In this document: positions 11,370 through 21,806 of the stretch, in pieces
Numbering within the stretch: the first letter of the stretch is position 1
Layout: each line of letters begins with the position of its first letter
DNA from: Siphonodentalium dalli
Taxonomy: Eukaryota > Mollusca > Scaphopoda > Gadilida > Siphonodentaliidae
Direction: 5' to 3'
Assembly (NCBI GenBank): GCA_032622095.1
Contig: CP136061.1
Span: 216,784,373-216,848,372 of the forward strand
DNA length: 64,000 bases
Notes under the pieces: generated by a model
The model's database searches: none
What the model was told of the DNA's origin: nothing
What the model saw: the letters and a program-made list of their open reading frames with translations, nothing else
Position numbers and translations under genes: made by a program

Positions 11370-13462
11370 GTATGGACGTTAGCAATACTGAACCAAATTG
11401 AATAGCACACCATTATATTATCAAGTTGTTGGGGATGGCATTATTTTAAAAGAATTGGTTTACTCTCTTGCATAATTTGTGCCATAAATGTTCTCTTGTT
11501 TCCGAGTATGGAACGATGGCCTGCTCGACTATGTTAGCTCTCGGCTAAATATGTTTGTTATCTCTAGATTATGCAATAAATTTGTGAAATTTAAAATAAA
11601 GCAATTTTTTAGATATCTTTGGGTTTTTACACCCTTTCTTTTCAAGGAAAAATGGGGTAAACTGGATTGAATTACTTCATCTGTCTGTTCCTATGTGTAT
11701 ATATTTCAGCCATGATCTTTGGATTTGAATGACATGGTATGGAGGTTTTCATTCAGGGGGGCTTTCAAATAGGGCCTAGTGACCATCTAGAATTATCCTT
11801 TGATTGTGGGAGGTAAAAAAAACAAAGAAAAGCATATATCGGTGCCTCTAGTTAGAAACTGCATATGCCTTTTATTTGGAACCAACCGAGCAACCATCAA
11901 ATCTGTGCCAAAACCATGTATCCCAAAATTGACTTTTTTTTAGTAGAAATGTTGTCTGACTTTGAGGAGATCTAAAAAAAAATATCCCCAGATTTAATTT
12001 TCTTGGATTAATCTACATTGTTCCCTGTGTCAAATGATACCGACATCGCTTCAGCAATAATTTCTTCCTGGTTCAGCCCCGAATTAGACTAAATCGACTA
12101 GACTAGAGAGAATTGGGAGAGTTAAGGATGAAACTTGTAGTATGTGGGTATCCTTTCCCGCATGGTGGGCTGATGTGATGGGTTATCCAGTTGGCCTCTG
12201 ATGATTTCTGACGAGGCGGCCTCCTTTCAGCTGATCAGTCTTGTGTCCAGTGTTCGCGCTGTCGGTAGCCAAATTAGCCAATGGCTAATCTTTTTCGAAT
12301 TTGGCTAATTAAAATTTCATTTGGCTAAACTTTTGGCTAAACTTTTTTTTGAACCCAAATGGAGATTGAAAGCATGGAGCCAGAAAGCTAATAAATAAAA
12401 GCGCTCAATAGATCGACATTCAAGACGAAGTTTGGTGACGAAAGTATTTCATTATTTTCGTACTTATGAAATATCGTACAAAGGGAAACCCGATCGACAA
12501 CTCTATAAACCAAGCGATCACAAAGTGATATGCAATCATCTTTAGTTTTCACAAGATGGGCATTCAAAGACGCATGGACATTAAACCGTGGTTGAATTAT
12601 GACAATGTGAAGAAAGCAATGTTTTGTAAAGTGCATTGACGCCGGTATATAAGCAATTTGTTTGTAACATGTGCAGGCTGTTTTAATCTGGAGAAAGATT
12701 ACGTCACTCTGCACGAAGCAGCAAAAGGTCATTATTAATTTTTACATTTAATCCCCTAATCCCCATTCAGCCAATTGTTTGTCTGGTCACTCACGGCGTG
12801 CCTGCACAATGCACGTTTATGATGACATTGTATTTATGACGGTCGAGGTTTATGAGCACCAAGTGTAAGACAATAGCTTAATCAGCCAAATGTGAATCAC
12901 GACAGATATTTTGTGGCTATTTGTCGTCAATACCGATACAGTCAAAATAATATGCATGCTTTTATGACAGATTGTAATTTAATAATGGCGTAACAATATT
13001 AAGTTATTAGTTTCCAGATGTCACTTAGATATTTTCGCAAGGATAAATATTTAATGATTTAAAAATAGATATTGATATAAAACCAAAAAATAATGACATT
13101 AAGAAGGACACAAATAATATCAGCTTCCTGAGGTGATTACACAGCTTAAAGGCATCATACAAAATCACAAACTTATAAATCGCAAAACGAGTTATAAACT
13201 GAACAGTTGGTTATTAGGTATGATGTCGTTAAACTGTGTAATTGGCTTATATAAGGAAACCGAGATTATTTCTTGTAATTACATATCCGAGTCAATTAAA
13301 ATATTATTTTTTGGGTTGGGAAATATCATAAAATATTGTTAACTTCACAGTGGCGTCGCTAGGACATCATGCTTATTTCTTGGACTAATTATTATTTACG
13401 ACTCTAGCTATTCTGTCTTTGCTGCTCTTGGTGTAAAATCAAATGCATATGCCAAAATAATG
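11370..13462. other. No gene seen; short TTGGCTAA cluster
   Basis: Non-coding and AT-rich. Near 12268-12346 the words AAATTAGCC, TTTGGCTAA and GGCTAAACTTT recur six or more times in about 80 bp, a short degenerate cluster. The longest frame (12388-12732, - strand, 114 codons) has no recognisable motif, no splice context and no similarity I know, so I do not call it a gene. Confidence 0.5.
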
Positions 13463-13466
13463 TTAA

Positions 13467-13922
13467 AGGTACTCAATCCGATCAGAGGGTCCCCATCTCA
13501 ACAGATTCCAACAACAACAATCCGATCAGAGGGTCCTATATTACTATTTCTTTGGCTTTGGGGGTAAAAAATATTTGATTCGAGTCGAGGAACCCATCAA
13601 ACAAAGCTCAGAGTTATTAGATATTGATTTTTGAAATTTGTTATTTTCTCGAGATGAGTACTAATAATTGCATTCAATTTCGTAATCTGCTCGAGATGTG
13701 TACACAAACACTATTCAAACAGACAAGGATGGATAACTCTAAAATCAAGTGGTAATAATAACGCAATTTTGACTGTGTTTTGGGCCAGAAAGTATTCCCG
13801 ATAATGAAAAATAATAGATTTCTAAAATCGATATCTAACAAATCTGAGCTCAAATCAAATATTTTTGACCCCCGAAGCCATTGAAATAGTAATTGAGAGG
13901 AGTTTTATCGGATTGAGTACCT
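13467..13922. mobile_element. Family A TTAA-flanked element, rearranged variant
   Basis: Flanked by TTAA at 13463-13466 and 13923-13926, with family A ends. The left end contains a duplicated 'CCGATCAGAGGGTCC' block (13478 and 13521) separated by CAACAGATTCCAACAACAAC. The copies at 31261 and 46029 share this variant, so it is a distinct subfamily. Confidence 0.85.
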
Positions 13923-14130
13923 TTAATTATCTTATGTTTAAATATTCCTGTAACAGTAATGTATACTGGTCCATTCGACTTTCTTACACTGGAAAATGAT
14001 ACAACTAGAAACCAGTCATAAAGGTTGCTGGACTAGCTTAGCATTTTCAACTAAACGTTTGACCATCATCAATCAGACAGAACGACCAAAATCTTATTCA
14101 TAGCCCCTCGGTGGGAAATTTACAACTTAA

Positions 14131-14380
14131 GCCTTGAAATAGGGTGTCTGTCATTTGCAGAATGAGGTCCCCAGAGGGTGAATTTAGTGATGCTACCCCG
14201 CATAGCGGGCTAGCATCACCAAATTCACCCTCTGGGAACCTCATTCTGCTGAGGTGTAAGCAGAATGAGGTCCCCAGAGGGTGAATTAGGTGATGCTAGC
14301 CCACGATGCGGGGTAGCATCACTAAATTCACCCTCTGGGGACCTCATTCTGCAAATGACCGACACACACTATTTCAAGGC
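14131..14380. repeat. Four-arm foldback (family F)
   Basis: The outer arms GCCTTGAAATAGGGTGTCTG and their inverse (14351-14380) enclose two head-to-tail hairpins built on GCAGAATGAGGTCCCCAGAG, GGTGAATTTAGTGATGCTA and inverses. The four copies of the unit alternate in orientation, so the 250 bp can fold either as one long hairpin or as two smaller ones. A strongly decayed copy lies at 17268-17462. Confidence 0.8.
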
Positions 14381-14814
14381 TTGCAACTTGTACCTCATGC
14401 TTTCCAACTATTGGAAATATTCAACTTATGATCATAACCATAAACCCCTATGGTTGTAAATGTCCCAACTGATGGCTATATAAGTTCAAAATCATTAAAT
14501 GATAAGACTCTCAATGGCGAAATCATTTGTGTTAGCTTATCGCCGATAGTTGCGTCCTGAATCGAGATGTAAACATTTACAATTGAGCGTAGTTCAGACG
14601 ATGTTTTCTATGGAGTGGTATGTCGATTTCTTTGAAATTTTCGGCGATATAGGTAGAACAAGTGCACCGCTGGGCGGAGGTAACGCCCCCGACTGTACAA
14701 TCAGAGAGGATTTTTCTTATTTTTGTGCAAATACTTATTAAATGGCACTTTGTAAAGTTATGTTATTCATGAGTATTTAGTACGAATGTTGTTCTATATT
14801 AGCTTAAAATCTGG

Positions 14815-15260
14815 TCTGGTGCCACAAAAATAGAAGGAAAACTGATTTTCTAAAAAAAAAACTGAATTTTTTAAGTCGAAAAAGGGTCATAACTCTCACA
14901 AAAATTATCCGATTGAACCGAAATTTTACCTTGACCTGTATTTCGATATTGGTAATACACAAAAAAAACGGTTTTGCAAATAAACAATCCAAAATCAAGT
15001 TATCATCTGGAAACCAAAAAAAGTAGCAGAAAACCTGAATTTTCTAAGTCCAAAAAGGGGCGTAACTCTGGAAAAAATGGGCGGACGAAACCACAGCTAT
15101 GGGGAAATCTTGTCCCCCCGGCTGGTCTATTGGCATACCAAAGATCAATTGAATTAGCGAAACCAAAGTTATGAGTTGAAACGTTCGTATGCCACAGGAA
15201 ACTGAATTTTCCAAAAAGGGGCGTAACTCCAAGGGGGGGGGGGGGGGGTCATCCACTTTT
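14815..15260 (+). repeat. Pearl/Helentron-like repeat fragment
   Basis: Contains diverged units around GGGTCATAACTCTC and GGGGCGTAACTCTGG with the conserved context 'accgaaattt' and 'accaaagttatgag', ending in a run of about 17 G at 15233-15249. It matches the element at 18140-18350. No coding potential. Confidence 0.65.
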
Positions 15261-15596
15261 TTCCATACACTAGGCCGGGGTGGGTGGGTGGTTCAGCTGC
15301 GAAAAAGTCACTTTTTTCCTGAGTGGTCGCAATTTTTTCCTCTCACAACATTTCTTCAATATAAATGCCTCAAAGTGTTCAGCATCATTGTTAAGGTGTG
15401 TATGACACTTAGGGCAGTGCTTAGGGGGGTAGTTAGTGTGGATATGGGCATGATGCTTCTCAGAAATCCAGATTACGAACCAACTCTCAGGAATTCGCCT
15501 TTTACATCCGATCACATTGCCATGTACCAATGCTACTGGTTCCAGATGAAAATGGACAGTTATGTAGCACATGAATAAACTTTAATATAAATAAAA

Positions 15597-16200
15597 TGAA
15601 ACGAGAGGCCGATCACGATCGGCAGATGTTTAACCCATACCTTGGCGATAGTGATCAGCTATTTTCAGTTCTGACACGAAAATCCATAAGCCATAACTCT
15701 GTTTAAAATATAAAAAAAATGGATCAAACCCAAATTCGAAATCTATCGAAATTCACATACAAAATTTACATACATCTCAATAAAATGAGATATATCAGAT
15801 GAAAGGTATTTCTGCTAAGTATAAGGAATGTTGAGAATTAAGGGTTCATTTTAACCACAAAAATCCATACAAGTGAAAGGGATATAATAGGAGAATGATC
15901 ACATGAAAAATATACAAAAGCATAAAATTGATGACAAGGGTTAACAATTTTAACTCAATAAAATTAGGTACAGGTATGTCACTGGAACACTGCATTGATA
16001 TCCTAAACCAGAGAGCTGTATGGAAATACAATAAACATTAAACAACAGATGGTTCTCTGTCCAATTACACCTTCCACTGTGCCAGGGACAATATGATGGC
16101 TAAAAATAACTCTAATGTCCAATAATACAAGTTAATCTATTCTCTCTCTCAGTGCTAACTGATATCACAGGGGTTAGCTGCTATGGTTCTACATGATAAG
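15597..16200. repeat. Dispersed repeat beginning GAGAGGCCGATCACGATCG
   Basis: The opening 60 bp (GAGAGGCCGATCACGATCGG, then TAACCCAT.CCTTGGCGATA) recurs at about 24220-24275. The rest to 16200 is AT-rich. It includes a diverged 'ccataactctg' unit near 15690 that belongs to the same superfamily as the neighbouring arrays. No gene seen. Confidence 0.5.
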
Positions 16201-16219
16201 CATAAAAATATCGAATCTG

Positions 16220-16940
16220 TTCAATCCTTAGTTAAAAAGGGCCATAACTCTGGTATAAAAAACAGGATCTAACCCATATTCAAACTTGATCTGTATTTTG
16301 AGTTGAGAAACTCACATACCAAATTTGGTTCCTATCAGACGATAACTGGTTGAGCTATCGAAGCATGGATGAATTCTATATCAAAGGGCCATAACTCCAT
16401 TAAAAATAATCTGATCAAACCCATATTCGAACTCGAATTGTATTTTAGATAGAGAAACTCACATACCAAATTTGGTTCTCATGAGATAATATTTTTTTTA
16501 GTTATCGTAGCATCCATGAATTCTAAGTCGAAAGAGGGCCATAACTCCATAAAAAAAACTCGGATCAAACCCATATTCGAACTCGATCTGTATTTTGGGC
16601 TCTGAAACTCGCATACCAAATTTGGTTCCGATCAGATAAATATTGTTTGAGTTATGACAGCATGCGTGAATTCGAAGTCGAAAAAGGGCCATAACTCCGT
16701 AAAAAAAACTCGGATCAAACCCATATTCGAACTCGATCTGTATTTGGTGCTGAGAAATTCATATACAAAATTTGGTTCCGATCAGATAGAAAATATTTCA
16801 GTTATCGCACCATGCGTAAAGTGTCTACAGACAGACAGACAGACAGACAGACAGACGGACGGACGGACGGACTAACGACGAGTGGTCAATCCGGGCAACG
16901 ACACTATGTTTACCATACTATGGTATGGGTAAACATAAAA
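16220..16940 (+). repeat. Pearl-like tandem array, four units of about 150 bp
   Basis: The phrase AGGGCCATAACTC occurs at about 16237, 16384, 16534 and 16685. Each is followed by 'ggatcaaacccatattcgaa' and 'ataccaaatttggttc'-type text, so the period is 147-151 bp. The array ends in a (GACA)n/(GACG)n microsatellite (16828-16872) and a 3' hairpin, GTTTACCATA against its complement near 16907-16934. This order (tandem core, tetranucleotide repeat, hairpin) is that of pearl/Helentron-like elements of bivalves. Confidence 0.8.
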
Positions 16941-17267
16941 AGCTATTCATTTATCTCATTAATATTTACTCATTATACCTGATCAGACCAGATGACTCAG
17001 TCAAAATTGTATCGGAACTTGGCATGGGACTGTAGACTGCAACAACGCATATCACTGAGATAATAATCTTGAGATGGTGGGACCCAGATAAAAGATTGGG
17101 CGAGCATACATAGACCTTGAATGTGTAGATATGGAGAAGGCTGCTAAGTGGAATAAACAAAATCAGAACAGATGAGTGAAAAGAAGGGAAAGAAAATATA
17201 ATATAATATGCAAGTCTAAAAATAATGTGCTGGTCATCAGCAAAATGATCGAAGTCTGCAGAGGGCG

Positions 17268-17462
17268 ATACTACCCGGCATAGCATCAACAAATTCAACC
17301 TCTAACGACCTCATTCTATTTTGGTCTCGACCAACCATGGAGAACTACATGTAGCTACATATGAGGGTCACATATGGTGAATTTGGTAATGCTATAGCCC
17401 ACTCTGCTGGGTAGCATCACAAAACTCACCCTCCTTGGAGCTTATTCTGCAGACTGCATATG
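17268..17462. repeat. Decayed family F foldback
   Basis: Matches the 14131 element in outline (CTGCAGAG, GCATAGCATCA, CAACCTCTAACGACCTCATTCT, then the inverse unit ending CTTATTCTGCAGACTGCATATG) but with many substitutions. Confidence 0.6.
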
Positions 17463-18139
17463 ACCGTCTTATTTTCAAGTTTCTATTTACACGCAGTACA
17501 TGTATTTGTATGAATGCTTGACCTGGGTCTGGCCTTAGCACAGTACCTAGCCCAAGAATTCAGCTCATGGAAATGAAAATTAGTTTTGTGATACATAGTG
17601 GATTTCAGCTGAATACCTGTATTGTTGGAGAGTTAATTGCCAGGTGGTGTTGCCCTAATAATTTTTTCAAAAATCATAATTGACATAAATTCATATGATA
17701 CTATGGGACACATCTAAAGTTACACTTTCTGTGATGAAAAGAAGGTACACTAATGCTTTTATATTTGTTTACATGTATAATGAGCATTATGAGCTACCTT
17801 AGACAATATTTGGGGAAGAATCAATCAATAATTTACTGATCAGCACATGTATTCTGTGTGTTATTTTGGGTTTTTCCAGGTATTTTTTTAGAACCTGTTT
17901 CGTGTTGTTACAAAAGTTGGAATGACTTAGAAGAACTGGAAATAGGGTAACTGTAATACTGACCATCAAGCTTAAATGGTGTGATATTACAGATTTGGAG
18001 GTAAAAAGGGGGTAGGTACCCCGCATGAAATTGGAAAAAATATTTTTTCCTTCAAATAGGGGGGTGGTGGGTACCCAAGAGCCGGAAAAAAGTTTTTCCA
18101 GCCTAATGTCATGTCACTTTTTTCCGACCCCCCCCCCCC
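17463..18139. other. No gene seen
   Basis: AT-rich non-coding sequence with a polyC/polyG-bounded segment near 18000-18146. The right part carries short words (TTTTTTCC, GAAAAAA) that also occur near 15300. I see no ORF of interest. Confidence 0.4.
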
Positions 18140-18350
18140 CCCCCCCTGGTAACTCTGGAAAAAATTGGCGGACGAAACCGCAGTTATGGGGAAATCTTGT
18201 CCCCCCGGCTGGTCTATTGGCATACCAAAGATCAACTGAATTGAGTTAGTGAAACCAAAGTTATGAGTTGAAACGTTCATACGGAAGGAAGGACGGACTG
18301 ACGGAGGGCTCCACTATATACCCCCAAATCTCCATCGGAGATCGGGGGCA
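18140..18350 (+). repeat. Pearl/Helentron-like repeat with 3' hairpin
   Basis: Starts after a 22-C run, contains GGTAACTCTGGAAAAAATTG and ACCAAAGTTATGAGTTGAAA as at 15060-15180, then GGAAGGACGGACTGACGG. It ends in a hairpin formed by CCCCCAAATCTCC and GGAGATCGGGGGC near 18319-18351, followed by ATAATAATAC. The hairpin end is what Helentron-type elements show. Confidence 0.7.
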
Positions 18351-18468
18351 TAATAATACAATATTTTTCAATTATGTGCTCTGGCATCGTAGTATTCCGG
18401 CTACTATTCTGTATTTTTCACCTACCTGATTCCGCAGCTAAGCGATCATTTTGCATGACTTGTTTTGA

Positions 18469-18661
18469 ATGCAAATAAAAACGTCTAATAAACACAGAAC
18501 GACACGTGTGTTAATGCAGCAATTGTGCCATCACGGAAGGATAGAACTCGAAGCTGCTCCTCTCGTTCTATCCTTCCACGCTAACATTCGTGCCGTATCA
18601 ACAAACTCATTAACACACTCGTGTCATTCTGTGTATTTCTTTAGTTTATTTCAATGCAAAC
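18469..18661. repeat. Foldback element
   Basis: The arms (GAATGCAAATAAA, CACAGAACGACACGTGTG, TTAATG, GGAAGGATAGAAC) are mirrored around about 18563 by GTTCTATCCTTCC, CATTAACACAC, TCGTGTCATTCTGTG and TTTATTTCAATGCA. A near-complete palindrome with no coding capacity. Confidence 0.75.
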
Positions 18662-18778
18662 ATTGTTTTTGAGGTAGCTACGGGCATAGGGAAGTGGCCA
18701 ATGTAAAAGATACTCTAACTTTGCAAGATTTTAATTTAAAAAAAAGCTAGAAGTATCCATGAAGCACAAGTATCAACT

Positions 18779-18935
18779 GTCAAGAATTGGCTCACAAAAC
18801 AATAGTTTCTTAACTGTCGATATCAGGGTGGTCATTGTTTGTGTCTTTCTTGTGTTTACTCCATTTCTTCTTCCCAAACTGCCTGTTCAGTAAGTTGTTT
18901 GGGTCAAGAATTGGCTCACAAAACAATAGTTTCTT
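18779..18935. repeat. 33-bp direct repeat at the 3' end of the RNase H frame
   Basis: The 33 bases at 18779-18811 and 18903-18935 are the same (core TCAAGAATTGGCTCACAAAA). The right copy lies inside the reading frame, where it encodes KKLLFCEPILD. The left copy lies across the stop codon in another frame. Confidence 0.85.
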
Positions 18936-19499
18936 TGTCTTTTTAGATTTTATATCGGCATGAGGAATAATTTCACGGAACTCTTCAACCTTGAACTTTG
19001 ATAGTAAATCAGCAGCTACATTATCCATTCTGCATATATGACTTGCTCTCAGCCGAATGTTGTACTTCTCCAACATATCTCTTAGAATTTTGAACAATTT
19101 CACTAGATTGTTAAATCTTTCCTCATTTAAAATTCCTTTGTTGACAATCCCAACTGCTAATAAGTTATCACTCCAACAGTGAACTGATCGATTTACAAAT
19201 TTATGTTTCCATGTGTAACAGGCCGCCGTAAGAGCATAAAACTCCATGACATGAACATTGTGTTTTTTTCTGTAAATTCTTTCAACGTCAGGTGGCCATC
19301 GATCACTTATCCAACGAACTCGATGATCCTCTTTGTTCAAGAGATAAGCACCGTAGCCCCTGTCAGAAGCGTCAACAAATATCTCATAGTCAGGTTTGAA
19401 GTCCGCTATGAATGTTTGGTTTGTTGCAGAAGAAGAACGTAATTTGATAACATCTGTTGCTAGCAAGTTGTTTTCGTGATCAAGAATTCCCCGTGCCTG
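18810..19499 (-). CDS. Retroelement-type RNase H exon, catalytic residues intact
   Basis: An open frame preceded by a splice-acceptor-like AAATTTTCAG gives a product starting ARGILDHENN and ending in TAA at 18810. Counting from the TTG at 19466, the four RNase H acidic residues are all present: D32 (in IFVDASDRGYGAYL), E75 (in VMEFYALTAA), D100 (in CWSDNLLAV) and D153 (in DNVAADLLS). This arrangement is typical of RNase H domains following a reverse transcriptase in DIRS/tyrosine-recombinase or related retroelements. I cannot assign the superfamily more closely. No reverse transcriptase, integrase or recombinase lies next to it, and an in-frame TAA just upstream closes the frame. It is either a fragment or an exon of a chimeric gene. 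The last about 60 residues are Lys-rich and outside the fold. Confidence 0.75.
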   Translation of the reverse strand, partial: QARGILDHENNLLATDVIKLRSSSATNQTFIADFKPDYEIFVDASDRGYGAYLLNKEDHRVRWISDRWPPDVERIYRKKHNVHVMEFYALTAACYTWKHKFVNRSVHCWSDNLLAVGIVNKGILNEERFNNLVKLFKILRDMLEKYNIRLRASHICRMDNVAADLLSKFKVEEFREIIPHADIKSKKTKKLLFCEPILDPNNLLNRQFGKKKWSKHKKDTNNDHPDIDS

Positions 19500-19596
19500 A
19501 AAATTTGAGGAATTTTAACAATGTTTTCTTTTGTCAAAAACTCCACCCTATCTATGCTATAACTAGGATATCATGAAAACATAAAAAGTTATTTAA

Positions 19597-19774
19597 CCCA
19601 TTCATGATGGGAGCTGTGCTGGTGCAGCATTAAAGATAATGTGCCAGTACATTCTCTTATATGTGCGAGTCTCCCATGGGAGCCTCGCATATATAAGAGA
19701 ATGTACTGGCTGTCAAGGTCAATGCCAATTGGTCAAGGCCAATGTATTCTCTTGTATATGCGAGGCTCCCTATT
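19597..19774. mobile_element. Family D element, left part (interrupted copy)
   Basis: Flanked by TTAA at 19593-19596, beginning CCCATTCATGATGGGAGCTG, with the GTGCTGGTGCAGCATTAAAG block and the first hairpin. It is cut at CTCCCTATT (19774) and resumes at 24048 as CTATTGGAGACTC. The missing second half is separated by the 4.27-kb element. Confidence 0.85.
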
Positions 19775-20818
19775 CACGCCCGATAACCCTATAGGCTGGT
19801 GGCTGTGGGTAGGCATATTGCTGTAGTGAGATTGTGTGGCGGTTTTCACACGTGTGCTCGGAAATTGAGGAAAATCATAAATTCTGGAATCCACCCGGCG
19901 AGAACGCTTATGGCATTAGATAGGACCATGAATGGTGTATTCATACATCGTTTGTGATAGTCGTGTGCCTTTAGATATATTTTTTATTACGTAATTTGTC
20001 GAATTTTACAACCGGTTTTTGTCGTTTATCAAAGAAACTACCTAATATAAATGGTAGAAATCTCGATATGTAGGCTTCATGTACACATGTCACTAGATGC
20101 ACATTCCATTGATACAATGAAACCAAAATCCACAATAAAACACATATTTTTCGTGGAAAAATATCGATTTTCCTGAGTGTCATATCACAAATTTATGACA
20201 GGCATATTGCCTCCGCAGATAGGCTCATGGCAAAGCACAAACTTGTTATGATAGGCAAGTGGCATTGTTGATAGGCACGTGGTAAATATTGACCAAGCTC
20301 CAATTTAGCACTTTAAAGCCAACAATATGCAACTTCTGGCATATATTATTTGATAAATACACTCTGGAATGATTATTCATTCATATAAAATAGACAGAAC
20401 CACACATATGTGTGCATGACGTGAACATTAACGCATGAGTTTGTTACGCGGAATGTTACAACGTTACAACGATGGGGCGCGAGTTGTAACTTGCAGCATA
20501 ATTTAATTTTCTCACCACGCACACATAATGTGTGGTTGTGTTTTATTACACACCCACTAGAACTATTCAACATCGAGATTTAGCGTTTATTGATTCGTTT
20601 CTGCCGTAATTTATAGCCATTTTTATCAAACTGATAGGCGACTTTATTAATAAAGTTTGTAGTTCTTGTTCAAAAGATAAAGTTGACGTAATTTGTGACT
20701 CGTGACGTCGACGTTTTCCGTATTGTATACGTGTTGAATCCGTTGGTAAAGATGTTGTATGGGCTACACACTGCTCAATATAAGAAAATTAACACAAAGA
20801 TTCATCTAGATCGGGCTC

Positions 20819-20871
20819 TATTTCTTCTGGTTCCGACATTATTTTAGCTTCTTTCTGAAATAGATAATTGA
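20819..20871 (-). other. Possible small 5' exon, acidic peptide MSEPEEIEPDL...
   Basis: After an acceptor-like CTATTTCAG (ending about 20872) the - strand reads a short leader and then ATG encoding MSEPEEIEPDLDESLC before TAA. It lies within the 4.27-kb element and points away from the SWIM frame. There is a poor GTGTTA donor before the stop. Too short to call a gene; recorded because it could be the first coding exon of a second gene of the element. Confidence 0.2.
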
Positions 20872-21475
20872 GCGGAGCCTGAGTCAGATATAAATACAAT
20901 TGGACCACTATAAATGGTTGGCATTGTTTGTCAATACCGTGGGACAGGTTGGGTATGATGTAGGTACAAAGTGTCGGCCCTTTCACTAATGGCCTTCTAA
21001 CGTCAACCATTTCTGAGATATGCATTACAGTTTAAACGGAAGTTTCAAAACCCGCTCAAATTTGTGCTATTATTTCATAATAAACTGAATAAATACTAAT
21101 TATTTCTAAGTTTTAATACATTTTATCAGATTTATTGACTAATTTCTGCATTTAGAAGCAGAATCTTAGATTTAAATGTCAGAAAATCTGAAATCATCCC
21201 GCGATGACAACTCGATGTTTTTTTTCTGAGGTGATCATTTCTCCGATATGATATCGTACTCGGTGAATTTTAGACGCACCCAAAAACCTGCCCCACGGTA
21301 TTGACAAAAACATTTACCACTATAAATGCACACGAAAATCTCACGGCGATTCCTCCTATATATAGCCCATGAGACAACAGCGCCCACCCAATTCACGCTA
21401 CTGCCCAGCGGCGATAACCACGCCTGCCATAAATTGCCAGACTGAATTATAGCAGGTTAGACATCACACGCCGAT

Positions 21476-21806
21476 ATGTCTGACAACAAGGAACGACGTG
21501 TTTCAAATTTGGTGGACTTACCACCAGAATGAATTCGCAGCTGGATTTTTCTTCAATTCGACTTGTACTTCATTGAAATCGCGGCAACAAGAATACAAGT
21601 ACTTTAGTGAAGGCTACATACATTCAGTTTCAATGTTTATTTGCGACGACAAGTTCTTTATTGTGGCAATTTACCACCGAAGCATGATGAAAAATGAACC
21701 TGCACATGGCGTCGATTTTGAGATAAATTGTTCGATAATTTCGGATATTCACTGTTCTTGTCAAGCTGGATATGTAACACATAATAAATATTTAATGTTA
21801 TTATAA
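21476..21806 (+). pseudogene. SWIM-zinc-finger-like frame inside the 4.27-kb element, decayed
   Basis: An ATG at 21476 opens MSDNKERRVSNLVDLPPE and meets a stop after 18 codons. An overlapping frame (from 21498) continues to EYKYFSEGYIHSV, RSMMKNEPAHGV and ISDIHCSCQAGY. The last part resembles the run-up to a SWIM zinc finger (Cys-x-Cys then usually a later Cys-x-His), and the CSC.AG form is common in invertebrate SWIM proteins. The second pair of metal ligands is missing here. A possible GTAACA donor follows QAGY, so they could lie in a further exon I cannot find. The frame change after LPPE suggests a frameshift or an unrecognised intron. A TATA-like CTATATATAG is at about 21356. Confidence 0.45.

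Noticed and set aside
12388-12732. 114-codon open frame on the - strand
   Set aside because: No recognisable motif, no splice signals, unusual residue mix and no related repeat; consistent with chance in AT-rich DNA.
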